A program made the translations under genes and the position numbers. DNA of 56,379 bases from Clostridia bacterium. GTDB lineage: Bacteria > Bacillota > Clostridia > Oscillospirales > CAG-382. Below, piece by piece: positions 39,919 through 47,824 of the stretch (positions are counted from its first letter, which is position 1; each line of letters begins with the position of its first letter). A model generated the notes under the pieces. The model searched no databases, had not been told where the DNA came from, and saw only the letters and a program-made list of their open reading frames with translations. Location: the NCBI GenBank assembly GCA_017625615.1, contig JAGAKP010000016.1, positions 1-56,379 of the forward strand. The letters are read 5' to 3'.

Positions 39919-41289
39919 ATGGTACATCAGTATAAGCTTAACGGATACAATATAGTTCTGGACACCTGCAGCGGATCGGTACATACCGTTGACGACGTGG
40001 CTTACAATATTATAGAAAGCTACAAGACGAGCAGTGCAGACGAAATTATAAAAAGCATAACCGCAAAGTATCCCGACGTGACCGAAAAGGACGTTATTGA
40101 ATGTCTTGAGGACGTAAAGGCGTTGGAGTGTGCGGGCAAGCTGTTTTCCGAGGACAAGTACGAAGCTCTTGCTTATGAATACAAAAACAACGTAAACGTG
40201 GTAAAGGCGCTTTGCCTTCACGTTGCGCACACCTGCAACCTCAACTGCTCATACTGCTTTGCAAGCCAAGGAAAATATCAGGGCGACAGAGCGTTGATGT
40301 CCTTTGAGGTTGGCAAGCAGGCCTTTGATTTTCTTATTGCCAATTCCGGCACCAGAAGAAATCTTGAGGTGGACTTCTTCGGCGGTGAGCCCTTGATGAA
40401 CTGGGACGTGGTAAAGCGTCTGGTGGCTTACGCGAGGGAGGTTGAAAAGGAGCACAACAAAAACTTCCGTTTCACCCTTACCACCAACGGTATGCTTATT
40501 GACGACGAGATAATAGATTTCCTCAACAAGGAAATGAGCAACGTGGTACTCAGCCTCGACGGAAGACAGAGTGTGCACGATAAGTTCCGCGTTGACTACG
40601 CAGGCAACGGAAGCTATGAGAAAATAGTTCCCAAGTTCAAGCGTCTTGTGGAAAAGCGAAACCACAAGGATTACTATATGCGCGGCACCTTTACACACAA
40701 TAACGTTGATTTTACCGAGGATATTTTCCACATGGCAGACCTTGGCTTCACCGAATTGAGCATGGAGCCCGTTGTATGCTCTCCCGACGATCCCTGCGCG
40801 CTTACCGCAGAGGATCTGCCCAAGGTAAAGGAGCAGTACGAGATACTTGCCAAGGAAATAATAAAGCGCAAAAAGGAAGGCAGACCCTTTACCTTCTACC
40901 ACTATATGCTTGACCTTAAGAACGGTCCCTGCATATACAAGCGCATTACCGGCTGCGGAAGCGGCACGGAATATATGGCTGTTACCCCTTGGGGTGAATT
41001 GTTCCCCTGTCATCAGTTCGTGGGAGATCCCAAATACAGTCTCGGCGATATCTGGAACGGCGTAAAGAACACCGAGGTGCAGGATCAGTTCCGCAAGTGC
41101 AACGCTTACGCTCGCAAAGAGTGCAAGGATTGCTGGGCAAGACTTTATTGCTCCGGCGGATGCGCCGCAAACGCATACCACGCAACGGGCAGTATTGGCG
41201 GTATATACGAATACGGCTGTGAATTGTTCAAAAAGCGTATCGAGTGTGCCGTTATGATGCAGGTTGCCGAATCGGAAGAACAAGAATGA
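39919..41289 (+). CDS. scfB: SCIFF radical SAM maturase
   Basis: 456 aa from the ATG at 39919 (CGGAG 7 nt upstream). The enzyme makes Cys-to-residue thioether bonds in the SCIFF peptide. Residues 1-90 form an RRE-like (PqqD-fold) leader-binding domain (YNIVLDTCSGSVHTVDDVAY). The radical SAM cluster is C106, C110, C113 (CNLNCSYC), followed by FFGGEPLMNWD and LTTNGMLIDDEI. The C-terminal SPASM/Twitch region binds auxiliary clusters through cysteines about 346, 364, 394, 402, 405, 411, 415, 434 (CKDCWARLYCSGGC is its core). The stop overlaps the next start by ATGA. Confidence 0.96.
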   Translation: MVHQYKLNGYNIVLDTCSGSVHTVDDVAYNIIESYKTSSADEIIKSITAKYPDVTEKDVIECLEDVKALECAGKLFSEDKYEALAYEYKNNVNVVKALCLHVAHTCNLNCSYCFASQGKYQGDRALMSFEVGKQAFDFLIANSGTRRNLEVDFFGGEPLMNWDVVKRLVAYAREVEKEHNKNFRFTLTTNGMLIDDEIIDFLNKEMSNVVLSLDGRQSVHDKFRVDYAGNGSYEKIVPKFKRLVEKRNHKDYYMRGTFTHNNVDFTEDIFHMADLGFTELSMEPVVCSPDDPCALTAEDLPKVKEQYEILAKEIIKRKKEGRPFTFYHYMLDLKNGPCIYKRITGCGSGTEYMAVTPWGELFPCHQFVGDPKYSLGDIWNGVKNTEVQDQFRKCNAYARKECKDCWARLYCSGGCAANAYHATGSIGGIYEYGCELFKKRIECAVMMQVAESEEQE

Positions 41290-42596
41290 GTAAAACTCCC
41301 ATATACGATTTCGTAAGTCGATACGCCTCCTCAGATCCCGTAAGGATGCATATGCCCGGTCACAAGGGAAAGGGCGAAAAATACGATATTACCGAGATTG
41401 ACGGTGCCGACGTTCTGTATAACGCTACGGGTATTATTTACGAAAGCAGAAAAAACGCGTCCCGTCTGTTCGGCACATACGATACCTTTTATTCAGCAGA
41501 GGGAAGCACCCTTGCTATAAAGGCGATGCTTGCCCTTGTAACTGCAGGCAAAAAGGACAAAACAGTCCTCGCTTCCCGAAACGCGCACAAGGCGTTTTTA
41601 TACGGCTGTGCTCTTCTGGATATTGCGCCTGTATGGATGTATCCCGATAATTTTACGGATATTTGCCGATGCGAGATCACCGCAGACAAGGTAGAAGAGA
41701 ATTTATTGCACACAAAGCCCTGCGCGGTATATATCACCTCGCCCGATTATCTGGGAAACCAAGCGGATATTCCCGCCATAGCAAAGGTTTGCAAAAAATA
41801 CGGCGTGCCCCTTTTGGTGGATAACGCCCACGGTGCGTACACGGCGTTTCTGAAAGAAAGCGAGCATCCTATTCATCAGGGTGCGGATATGTGCTGTGAT
41901 TCGGCCCACAAGACCTTGCCCGTACTGACGGGAGGAGCGTATCTTCACATAAGCGAAAGCGGAAAAGAATACGCTGAGCACGCGGAAAGCTCCCTTGCAA
42001 TGTTCGCGTCCACCTCACCGTCGTATCTTATACTTGCGTCTCTTGACAAATGCAACGCATATCTTGAGGACGGGTACGGAGAAAAGCTTGCCCAAACGGT
42101 AAAAGAGGTATCTGCCGCAAAGGAAAGACTATCCCTTGCGGGGTACGAAATACTTGGCAGTGAGAAAATAAAAATAACCTTTTCCGCGCTGAAAAAGGGC
42201 TATACGGGGCTTGATATACAAAAAATACTTGTTGAAAACAATATTTTTCCCGAATTTACATCCCATTCCCACGCAGTGCTTATGGTAACGCCCGAAAACA
42301 CAAAAGAAGATATGCGCAGAGTAGTTGATCTGCTCGTATCCCTGCCCGACAGAGAGTCAATACTGCCCTCTGCCCGCACGCTTTCCGAGGGCGAAGCGGT
42401 GCTTACTCCGAGAGAAGCCATGCTTAGCTTGAAGGAGACGGTAAGCGTAAAGGATGCTTTGGGAAGGATTTGCGCCACGCCCTCCGTTTCCTGCCCGCCC
42501 GCAGTGCCCGTTGCGGTATGCGGTGAGAGGATAACCGAAGAGCATATACGCCTCTTTGAGCAGTACGGAACGGAAAAAATTGAAGTAGTTATATAG
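41286..42596 (+). CDS. Orn/Lys/Arg-type amino acid decarboxylase
   Basis: 436 aa from the ATG at 41286, which overlaps the scfB stop (ATGA). It is a PLP fold-type I enzyme of the short Firmicutes branch of the Orn/Lys/Arg decarboxylases. MHMPGHKGKG near residue 21, SRNAHKAFLYGC near 98, LLVDNAHGAY near 177 and the PLP lysine K209 in DSAHKTLPVLTGG identify it. It lacks the N-terminal flavodoxin-like wing of large inducible enzymes. Arginine or lysine is a likely substrate, giving agmatine or cadaverine, but this is not readable. Translational coupling to scfB suggests coordinated expression. Confidence 0.9.
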   Translation: MSKTPIYDFVSRYASSDPVRMHMPGHKGKGEKYDITEIDGADVLYNATGIIYESRKNASRLFGTYDTFYSAEGSTLAIKAMLALVTAGKKDKTVLASRNAHKAFLYGCALLDIAPVWMYPDNFTDICRCEITADKVEENLLHTKPCAVYITSPDYLGNQADIPAIAKVCKKYGVPLLVDNAHGAYTAFLKESEHPIHQGADMCCDSAHKTLPVLTGGAYLHISESGKEYAEHAESSLAMFASTSPSYLILASLDKCNAYLEDGYGEKLAQTVKEVSAAKERLSLAGYEILGSEKIKITFSALKKGYTGLDIQKILVENNIFPEFTSHSHAVLMVTPENTKEDMRRVVDLLVSLPDRESILPSARTLSEGEAVLTPREAMLSLKETVSVKDALGRICATPSVSCPPAVPVAVCGERITEEHIRLFEQYGTEKIEVVI

Positions 42597-42602
42597 CTTT
42601 TG

Positions 42603-42638
42603 ATTATCCCCCTTAAAAATAAGGCGGGATAATTTTTT
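42603..42638 (+). terminator. terminator of the SCIFF-decarboxylase operon
   Basis: ATTATCCC-CCTT pairs with AAGG-GGGATAAT with one bulged C and an AAAAAT loop; six T follow. It starts 6 nt after the decarboxylase stop. Confidence 0.9.
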
Positions 42639-42642
42639 CGTA

Positions 42643-42671
42643 TTGAAAAAAGATGTTTTTAGTGGTATAAT
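42643..42671 (+). promoter_or_regulatory. sigma-A promoter of the ABC importer operon
   Basis: TTGAAA and TATAAT are 17 nt apart, directly after the preceding terminator and 41 nt before the start at 42713. Confidence 0.8.
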
Positions 42672-42712
42672 CGGACGTGTATAAAAACCTTTTTTTGCGA
42701 AGGGAGATAAAT

Positions 42713-43606
42713 ATGGAGAATAAAAGCTATAAGGCGTGGCTGTATCTGCTTCCGGCAATACTGTTTTTGGGGGTATTTTTGGTCTATCCCCTTATAGACG
42801 TGTTCGTCTATTCCTTTGAGGAAGGCTATAACTACGCATCCCAGACCTTCTTCGGAGTGGGACTGTACAATTATTCCTACGTACTGCACGATCCCTACTT
42901 TTTGCAGGCGGTACAAAACACGCTCATTCTCGTGCTTATAACCGTTCCTCTTTCAACGGGACTCGCTTTGCTTATCTCGGTAGGATTAAGCTCTATACAA
43001 AAGCTCCGCAATCTGTTCCAGACCATATATTTCCTTCCCTACGTGACCAATACGCTGGCTGTCGGTCTGGTATTTATGATACTGTTTAAAAAGACCGCAT
43101 ATTCCGACGGACTTATAAACCTTATTATAACCACATTCGGATTCAATTCCGTTGACTTTATCGAGGGTCCCTATTGGGCAAAGATGCTCGTTTTGTGCAT
43201 TTACACCATCTGGGTGGTACTGCCCTTTAAGATACTCGTCCTCACAAGTGCTCTTGCATCCGTAAAGCAGGATTACTACAACGCCGCAAAGCTTGACGGA
43301 ACTTCAAAATGGCGCACCTTTACGCGCATAACCATTCCTATGATATCTCCTATGCTGTTCTACCTTATCATCACCGGATTTATCGGCGCCTTCAAGGCGT
43401 ACAGCGATGCGGTGGCGTTATTCGGAACCAACCTCAACGCCGCGGAGATGAACACTATCGTGGGATACGTTTACGACATGCTGTACGGAGACAGCGGAGG
43501 ATATCCCTCCTTTGCCTCGGCGGCGGCTGTAATACTGTTTGCTATCGTGCTTACCATTACCTGCATCAATCTGCTGGTAAGCAAAAAGCACGTTCACTAT
43601 TCGTGA
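42713..43606 (+). CDS. sugar ABC transporter permease (MalF/UgpA type)
   Basis: 297 aa from the ATG at 42713, 8 nt from AGGGAG; an upstream in-frame start lies over the promoter. Six membrane helices are predicted. The cytoplasmic EAA loop that docks the ATPase is YYNAAKLDGTSKWRTFTRIT near residue 203. N-terminal LLPAILFLGVFLVYPLID is typical of CUT1 sugar permeases. It forms a pair with the next gene, 13 nt downstream. The sugar is unknown. Confidence 0.93.
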   Translation: MENKSYKAWLYLLPAILFLGVFLVYPLIDVFVYSFEEGYNYASQTFFGVGLYNYSYVLHDPYFLQAVQNTLILVLITVPLSTGLALLISVGLSSIQKLRNLFQTIYFLPYVTNTLAVGLVFMILFKKTAYSDGLINLIITTFGFNSVDFIEGPYWAKMLVLCIYTIWVVLPFKILVLTSALASVKQDYYNAAKLDGTSKWRTFTRITIPMISPMLFYLIITGFIGAFKAYSDAVALFGTNLNAAEMNTIVGYVYDMLYGDSGGYPSFASAAAVILFAIVLTITCINLLVSKKHVHYS

Positions 43607-43619
43607 GGAGGCAGGCGTA

Positions 43620-44495
43620 ATGGAAAAACAAAAAAATTATTCTGCCGCAGAAAAAAAGGCAAGGATAAGATCCTGTGCCGCAAAGACGGTAATATACACC
43701 TTCCTCGTTATATGGGCGGTAATAGTGCTGTTCCCCTTTTATTGGATGATACTTACCTCCATAAAGGATTACGGCGATTACAACGCGGAGTTTATTCCCA
43801 AGTTCTTTACCCTTTCGCCCACACTGCAAAATTATATTGACGCTTTTACCCTCGTTTCCCTTGGTAAATATTTCCTGAACACTCTTATATTTACCCTTAT
43901 AACGACGGCGCTTATGCTGTTTATAACCATCCCCTCCGCCTTTGCCTTTTCAAGGCTGAACTTCAAGGGCAAAAACCTCGTGTTTACGCTGTTTTTGTCA
44001 CTTATGATGATACCGAGCGAGCTTGTGGTTATTACCAACTATACCACCGTCACCAATCTTGATATGCGAAACACCTTTGCGGGACTTATACTTCCCTCGG
44101 TGGCATCGGTATTTTATATTTATCTGCTTAAGGAAAACTTTTCGCAGATACCCGACGAATTGTATTACGCCGCCAAGGTTGACGGCACTACCGACTTCAA
44201 GTATCTGATGAAGGTTATGATCCCTATATGCAAGCCCACCATAGTTACGATAACCATATTAAAGGTTATCGAATGCTGGAACTCCTACGTATGGCCCCGT
44301 CTTGTTACCGACGACGAGGCGTATTATCTCGTATCCAACGGTATACAGTCCATACGCGAAACGGGATTCGGACGTGAAAATATCCCCGCAATGATGGCGG
44401 CGGTAGTGGCGATATCCGTTCCCCTTATAGTTTTGTTCCTCGTATTCCGAAACAAGATAATGGAAGGCGTGGCAAGAGGAGGTACCAAAGGATGA
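43620..44495 (+). CDS. sugar ABC transporter permease (MalG/UgpE type)
   Basis: 291 aa. Six membrane helices, beginning with VIWAVIVLFPFYWMILTSIK. The EAA loop is LYYAAKVDGTTDFKYLMKVM near residue 180, followed by IPICKPT. CNxGE-like C-terminal blocks AMMAAVVAISVPLIVLFLV complete the CUT1 pattern. GAGGAGG precedes the start. The stop overlaps the start of the binding protein gene by ATGA. Confidence 0.93.
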   Translation: MEKQKNYSAAEKKARIRSCAAKTVIYTFLVIWAVIVLFPFYWMILTSIKDYGDYNAEFIPKFFTLSPTLQNYIDAFTLVSLGKYFLNTLIFTLITTALMLFITIPSAFAFSRLNFKGKNLVFTLFLSLMMIPSELVVITNYTTVTNLDMRNTFAGLILPSVASVFYIYLLKENFSQIPDELYYAAKVDGTTDFKYLMKVMIPICKPTIVTITILKVIECWNSYVWPRLVTDDEAYYLVSNGIQSIRETGFGRENIPAMMAAVVAISVPLIVLFLVFRNKIMEGVARGGTKG

Positions 44496-46084
44496 AAACA
44501 CGTTTTACTGCACTTTTACTCCTGATGATATGCTGCTTGCCGCTCCTTGTGGGATGTCACGGCTCCAGAGAAACGGTAGCATTTTCCATACCCGACGAGT
44601 TTGACGTATCAAAGGAATATACGATCTCCTTCTGGGCGAAAAACGATACCAATATGACTCAGGTGGAGATATACAAAAAGGCTATTGAGGATTTTCAGAA
44701 AATATATCCCAATATCACCGTTGAGGTAAAGTGGTACACCGATTACGGCAGAATATACAACGATGTTATTACCAACATCTCCACTGGAACTACTCCCAAC
44801 GTATGTATCACTTACCCCGACCATATCGCGACCTATCTGACCGGTGAAAACACGGTTGTTCCCCTCGATGAATTGCTTACCCACGAAAAATACGGCTTGG
44901 GCGGAAGCGAAATTAAGTTTGACGCGCCCACTAAGGACGAGATAATCCCATCCTTCCTTAACGAATGCTACGTAAACGGAACGGTGTACGCACTCCCCTT
45001 CATGCGCTCCACCGAATGCTGTTATATCAACAAGACCTACGTTGAGGCGTTGGGATATGAGATTCCCGAGATACTCACATGGGAGTTTATCTGGGAGGTT
45101 TCCGAGGCGGCTATGGAAAAGGACGCTGACGGAAGCTTTAAGGTAAACGGACAAAAAATTATGATACCCTTCATATATAAATCCACGGATAATATGATGA
45201 TACAGTATCTTGAGCAAGCCGGAGAAAGGTTTTCCAACGAAAAGGGAGAGGTGTTTCTGTTCAACGACACCACCACCGAGCTTTTGTACGAGGTGGCGTC
45301 CCACGCAAAGACGGGAGCCTTTTCCACCTTTAAAATATCCAGTTATCCCGGTAACTTCCTTAACGCGGGACAGTGTATCTTCGCCATCGACTCCACCGCA
45401 GGCGCGACCTGGATCGGCGCAGACGCACCCAACTCCGACATTGCGGAAAGCAGTAAGGTGGAGTTTGAGACGGTAGTACGTCCCATTCCTCAGGTAGACC
45501 CCGAAAATCCCAAGATGATATCGCAGGGCCCCTCCGTATGTATCTTTAACAAGGAGGACACGGGCGAGGTTATGGCGGCGTGGCTGTTTACACAGTTTTT
45601 GCTTACCAACGAGGTACAGATAGCGTATTCACAGACCGAAGGCTATGCGCCCGTAACGGAAAAGGCGCAAAGCAGCGAGGAATACGCGGATTATATGTCA
45701 CGCAGAGGCGAGGACAACGATCTGTACTACTACGTAAAGCTGGACGCAACCAAGCTGCTGCTTGACAACACGGAAAACACCTTTATTACTGCCGTATTCA
45801 ACGGAAGCGCATCGCTCCGTAACGCGGCGGGACAGCTTATAGAAAACACGGTAAAATCCGTACGCCGTAAGGAAACCGTTGACGAAAAGTATATAGACGC
45901 TCTGTACAAGGATATTACCTCACTTTACCGTCTTGACCAGATAAGCTCCGATTTTAACGGAAAGACATATCTGGGAGAAATGCCCACCATGTCGGTGGCG
46001 CTGATTTGTACGCTGGCGGTAATATGGGTTATGATAATTGTTTATGCCGTTATCAACAAGACCAAAAAACAAAGAAAAGGATAA
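44492..46084 (+). CDS. extracellular sugar-binding lipoprotein with C-terminal membrane helix
   Basis: 530 aa. A type II signal peptide ends at the lipobox LLVGC (Cys about 22). The type I/II solute-binding fold begins YTISFWAKNDTNMTQVE and contains YPNITVEVKWYTDYG, YVNGTVYALPFMRSTECCYI and ISQGPSVCIFN. Residues about 500-521 (MSVALICTLAVIWVMIIVYAVI) form a second membrane anchor followed by NKTKKQRKG, so both ends are probably in the membrane. This is unusual for the family, as is its position last, after the permeases. No ATPase gene follows; a shared MsmK/UgpC-type ATPase elsewhere is likely. Confidence 0.88.
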   Translation: MKTRFTALLLLMICCLPLLVGCHGSRETVAFSIPDEFDVSKEYTISFWAKNDTNMTQVEIYKKAIEDFQKIYPNITVEVKWYTDYGRIYNDVITNISTGTTPNVCITYPDHIATYLTGENTVVPLDELLTHEKYGLGGSEIKFDAPTKDEIIPSFLNECYVNGTVYALPFMRSTECCYINKTYVEALGYEIPEILTWEFIWEVSEAAMEKDADGSFKVNGQKIMIPFIYKSTDNMMIQYLEQAGERFSNEKGEVFLFNDTTTELLYEVASHAKTGAFSTFKISSYPGNFLNAGQCIFAIDSTAGATWIGADAPNSDIAESSKVEFETVVRPIPQVDPENPKMISQGPSVCIFNKEDTGEVMAAWLFTQFLLTNEVQIAYSQTEGYAPVTEKAQSSEEYADYMSRRGEDNDLYYYVKLDATKLLLDNTENTFITAVFNGSASLRNAAGQLIENTVKSVRRKETVDEKYIDALYKDITSLYRLDQISSDFNGKTYLGEMPTMSVALICTLAVIWVMIIVYAVINKTKKQRKG

Positions 46085-46117
46085 TTTGTAAAAACAAACG
46101 AAAAATACGAGGTGCTC

Positions 46118-46145
46118 TTGACTTTTTGGGAAATGTGTGTATAAT
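46118..46145 (+). promoter_or_regulatory. sigma-A promoter of the lipoprotein gene
   Basis: TTGACT and TATAAT are 16 nt apart, 47 nt before the start at 46193. Confidence 0.7.
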
Positions 46146-46192
46146 GGTTAAGGTTTCAAACCAAATAAAATTTTAAAAAAGGCGTGTAAAAA

Positions 46193-46963
46193 ATGAAAAA
46201 GTTTTTATCTGTATTATTCGTATTCGTACTCGCTCTCGCTTGCGTTGCTTGTGACAACACTCCCAACGTTTCCGAAGGCGAAAACAACAGCGTTGCTGAC
46301 AACAGCAACGTAAGCACCGAAGCAGGCGACGAAAGCGTAACCGACAACTCCGAAGCAGAAGTTAAAGTTATGACCTACGCTGAATTCGTAGCAGCAGAGC
46401 TTGACACTCTCGTTTGCGTAGAGACCTACGTTCAGGCTAAGCAGTCCTGGTACGAAAACAAGGGTACCTTCTATACCCAGAACGAAGAAGGCGCATACTA
46501 CCTTTACGATATGCCCTGCACCGAAGAAGAGTACAACGCTCTTACCGTTGGTACCAAGATCAGAGTTACCGGCTACAAGGCTGAATGGTACGGCGAAATC
46601 GAGATCACCGAAGCCGAGTTCGAAGTTCTTGAGGGTTCCTACGTTGCAGAGCCTATCGACGTTACCGACCTTCTCGGCACTGAAGAGCTTATCGAAAAGC
46701 AGAACATGTACGTTTCCTTCAACGATCTTACCATCGAGAAGATCGAGTACAAGAACGGCGAAGCAGGCGATGACATTTACGTAACCGTTTCCAAGGACGG
46801 CGAAGAGTACAGCTTCTGCGTAGAGCGTTACCTCACCGCTCCCGATACCGACGTTTACAAGGCATTTGCTGAGCTTACTCAGGGCGACGTTGTTGATATC
46901 GAAGGCTTCCTTTACTGGTACAAAGGCGTAAACACCCACATCACTTCTGTTGCAAAGAACTAA
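46193..46963 (+). CDS. secreted acidic lipoprotein (unknown)
   Basis: 256 aa. The lipobox is LACVAC (Cys about 20) after a hydrophobic core. A polar Asn/Ser/Glu linker (25-60) leads to a beta-rich region (65-256) that resembles two OB-like modules: VGTKIRVTGYKAEWYGEIEI and GDVVDIEGFLYWYKGVN. No enzyme motif is seen, so a binding or structural role is possible. The codon choice is strongly biased (ACC, AAC, GAA, GTT, CTT, TTC) compared with flanking genes, typical of high expression. It is monocistronic, with promoter and terminator. Confidence 0.7.
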   Translation: MKKFLSVLFVFVLALACVACDNTPNVSEGENNSVADNSNVSTEAGDESVTDNSEAEVKVMTYAEFVAAELDTLVCVETYVQAKQSWYENKGTFYTQNEEGAYYLYDMPCTEEEYNALTVGTKIRVTGYKAEWYGEIEITEAEFEVLEGSYVAEPIDVTDLLGTEELIEKQNMYVSFNDLTIEKIEYKNGEAGDDIYVTVSKDGEEYSFCVERYLTAPDTDVYKAFAELTQGDVVDIEGFLYWYKGVNTHITSVAKN

Positions 46964-46977
46964 TTAAACAGAGATAC

Positions 46978-47010
46978 AAAAAGTCACCTCTCTATGAGGT
47001 GACTTTTTTT
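46978..47010. terminator. bidirectional terminator shared with a coding end
   Basis: A perfect 13-bp stem (AAAAAGTCACCTC with GAGGTGACTTTTT) with a 5-nt loop and T runs on both strands. It ends the lipoprotein gene (+). On the minus strand it overlaps the last codons of the YwaF-like gene, whose stop codon sits in the loop. Confidence 0.9.
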
Positions 47011-47801
47011 GTTGCTTTCTTGGCTTTGAAATAAAAGGGCAGATACGGAACAATATGTATTATGAAATATGCGATATAAACTATGATGACCGAAACAATA
47101 TCCGGCGTGGCGGCTCCGATAGGCGCAAAGAAAAAGGAATTTAATTTAAAAAACATATAATCCGAGCCGATGGGAGAGAAATTCACAGCATTAGCAAAGA
47201 CGGACATTATAAGGAACGGCACGACGGGCAGGAAAAGCATACCCTTCTTTGCGCTATGGGAAAACTTGTGGTAGCCCGACAAAAGCATAGTAAGCGCGCA
47301 AAGAATTATTGCGCCGTGGTAAAAGAGAGTGTGGAAGCCCGCAAAGGAAATACAGGAATAATTTGAAATGACGTTGGCGGGATATACAAAATTAATTGCA
47401 CCGCCGAGAAAGCCCAAGGTACAAACGTAGCCGCAGGCGGCAAACCGTACCTTTTCCCCACCCCAGATTGCAAAGGGCAAAGCGTACATAAATATACTGC
47501 AGGGATACAGCGGAAGTATTCCGCCCCATTCAAAGCGTATATTTGCACCGCAATAGGTCTCCCAGAGTATTTTCGCAACCTCGGAAACCACAGCAACCAC
47601 CCAAAGCACGGTATAAAAGGTGCGTAAGGTTTTAATGCTCTTTTTTGAAAGATAAATGCTTAACAGAATGACCAATGCGAGGCAAAACGCCGAAAAGATA
47701 AGATGAAGCGGTGTAAAAAGAGTTCCCGCAATTTGGTCGGCAGAGGGTAAAAAATCCTTGTGAGTAAAGAAATTCTTTAAAAGAAAAGAAAGCGTTTCCA
47801 T
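46992..47801 (-). CDS. YwaF/TIGR02206-like membrane protein
   Basis: 269 aa with about seven membrane helices. Family blocks are visible: LFTPLHLIFSAFCLALVI near residue 28, ILPLYPCSIFMYALPFAIWG near 95, and the His-containing FAGFHTLFYHGAI near 154. The family (YwaF) is uncharacterised. It follows the ASKHA gene by 23 nt and shares its promoter. The last residues, KKVTS and the stop, are encoded within the hairpin at 46978-47010. Confidence 0.82.
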   Translation of the reverse strand: METLSFLLKNFFTHKDFLPSADQIAGTLFTPLHLIFSAFCLALVILLSIYLSKKSIKTLRTFYTVLWVVAVVSEVAKILWETYCGANIRFEWGGILPLYPCSIFMYALPFAIWGGEKVRFAACGYVCTLGFLGGAINFVYPANVISNYSCISFAGFHTLFYHGAIILCALTMLLSGYHKFSHSAKKGMLFLPVVPFLIMSVFANAVNFSPIGSDYMFFKLNSFFFAPIGAATPDIVSVIIVYIAYFIIHIVPYLPFYFKAKKATKKVTS

Positions 47802-47824
47802 TTTTTACAAAGCCTTTCTTGTTA

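Noticed and set aside
42713..46084. ABC ATPase hidden in the importer operon
   Set aside because: No Walker A/B or LSGGQ motif is seen in any frame around the operon.
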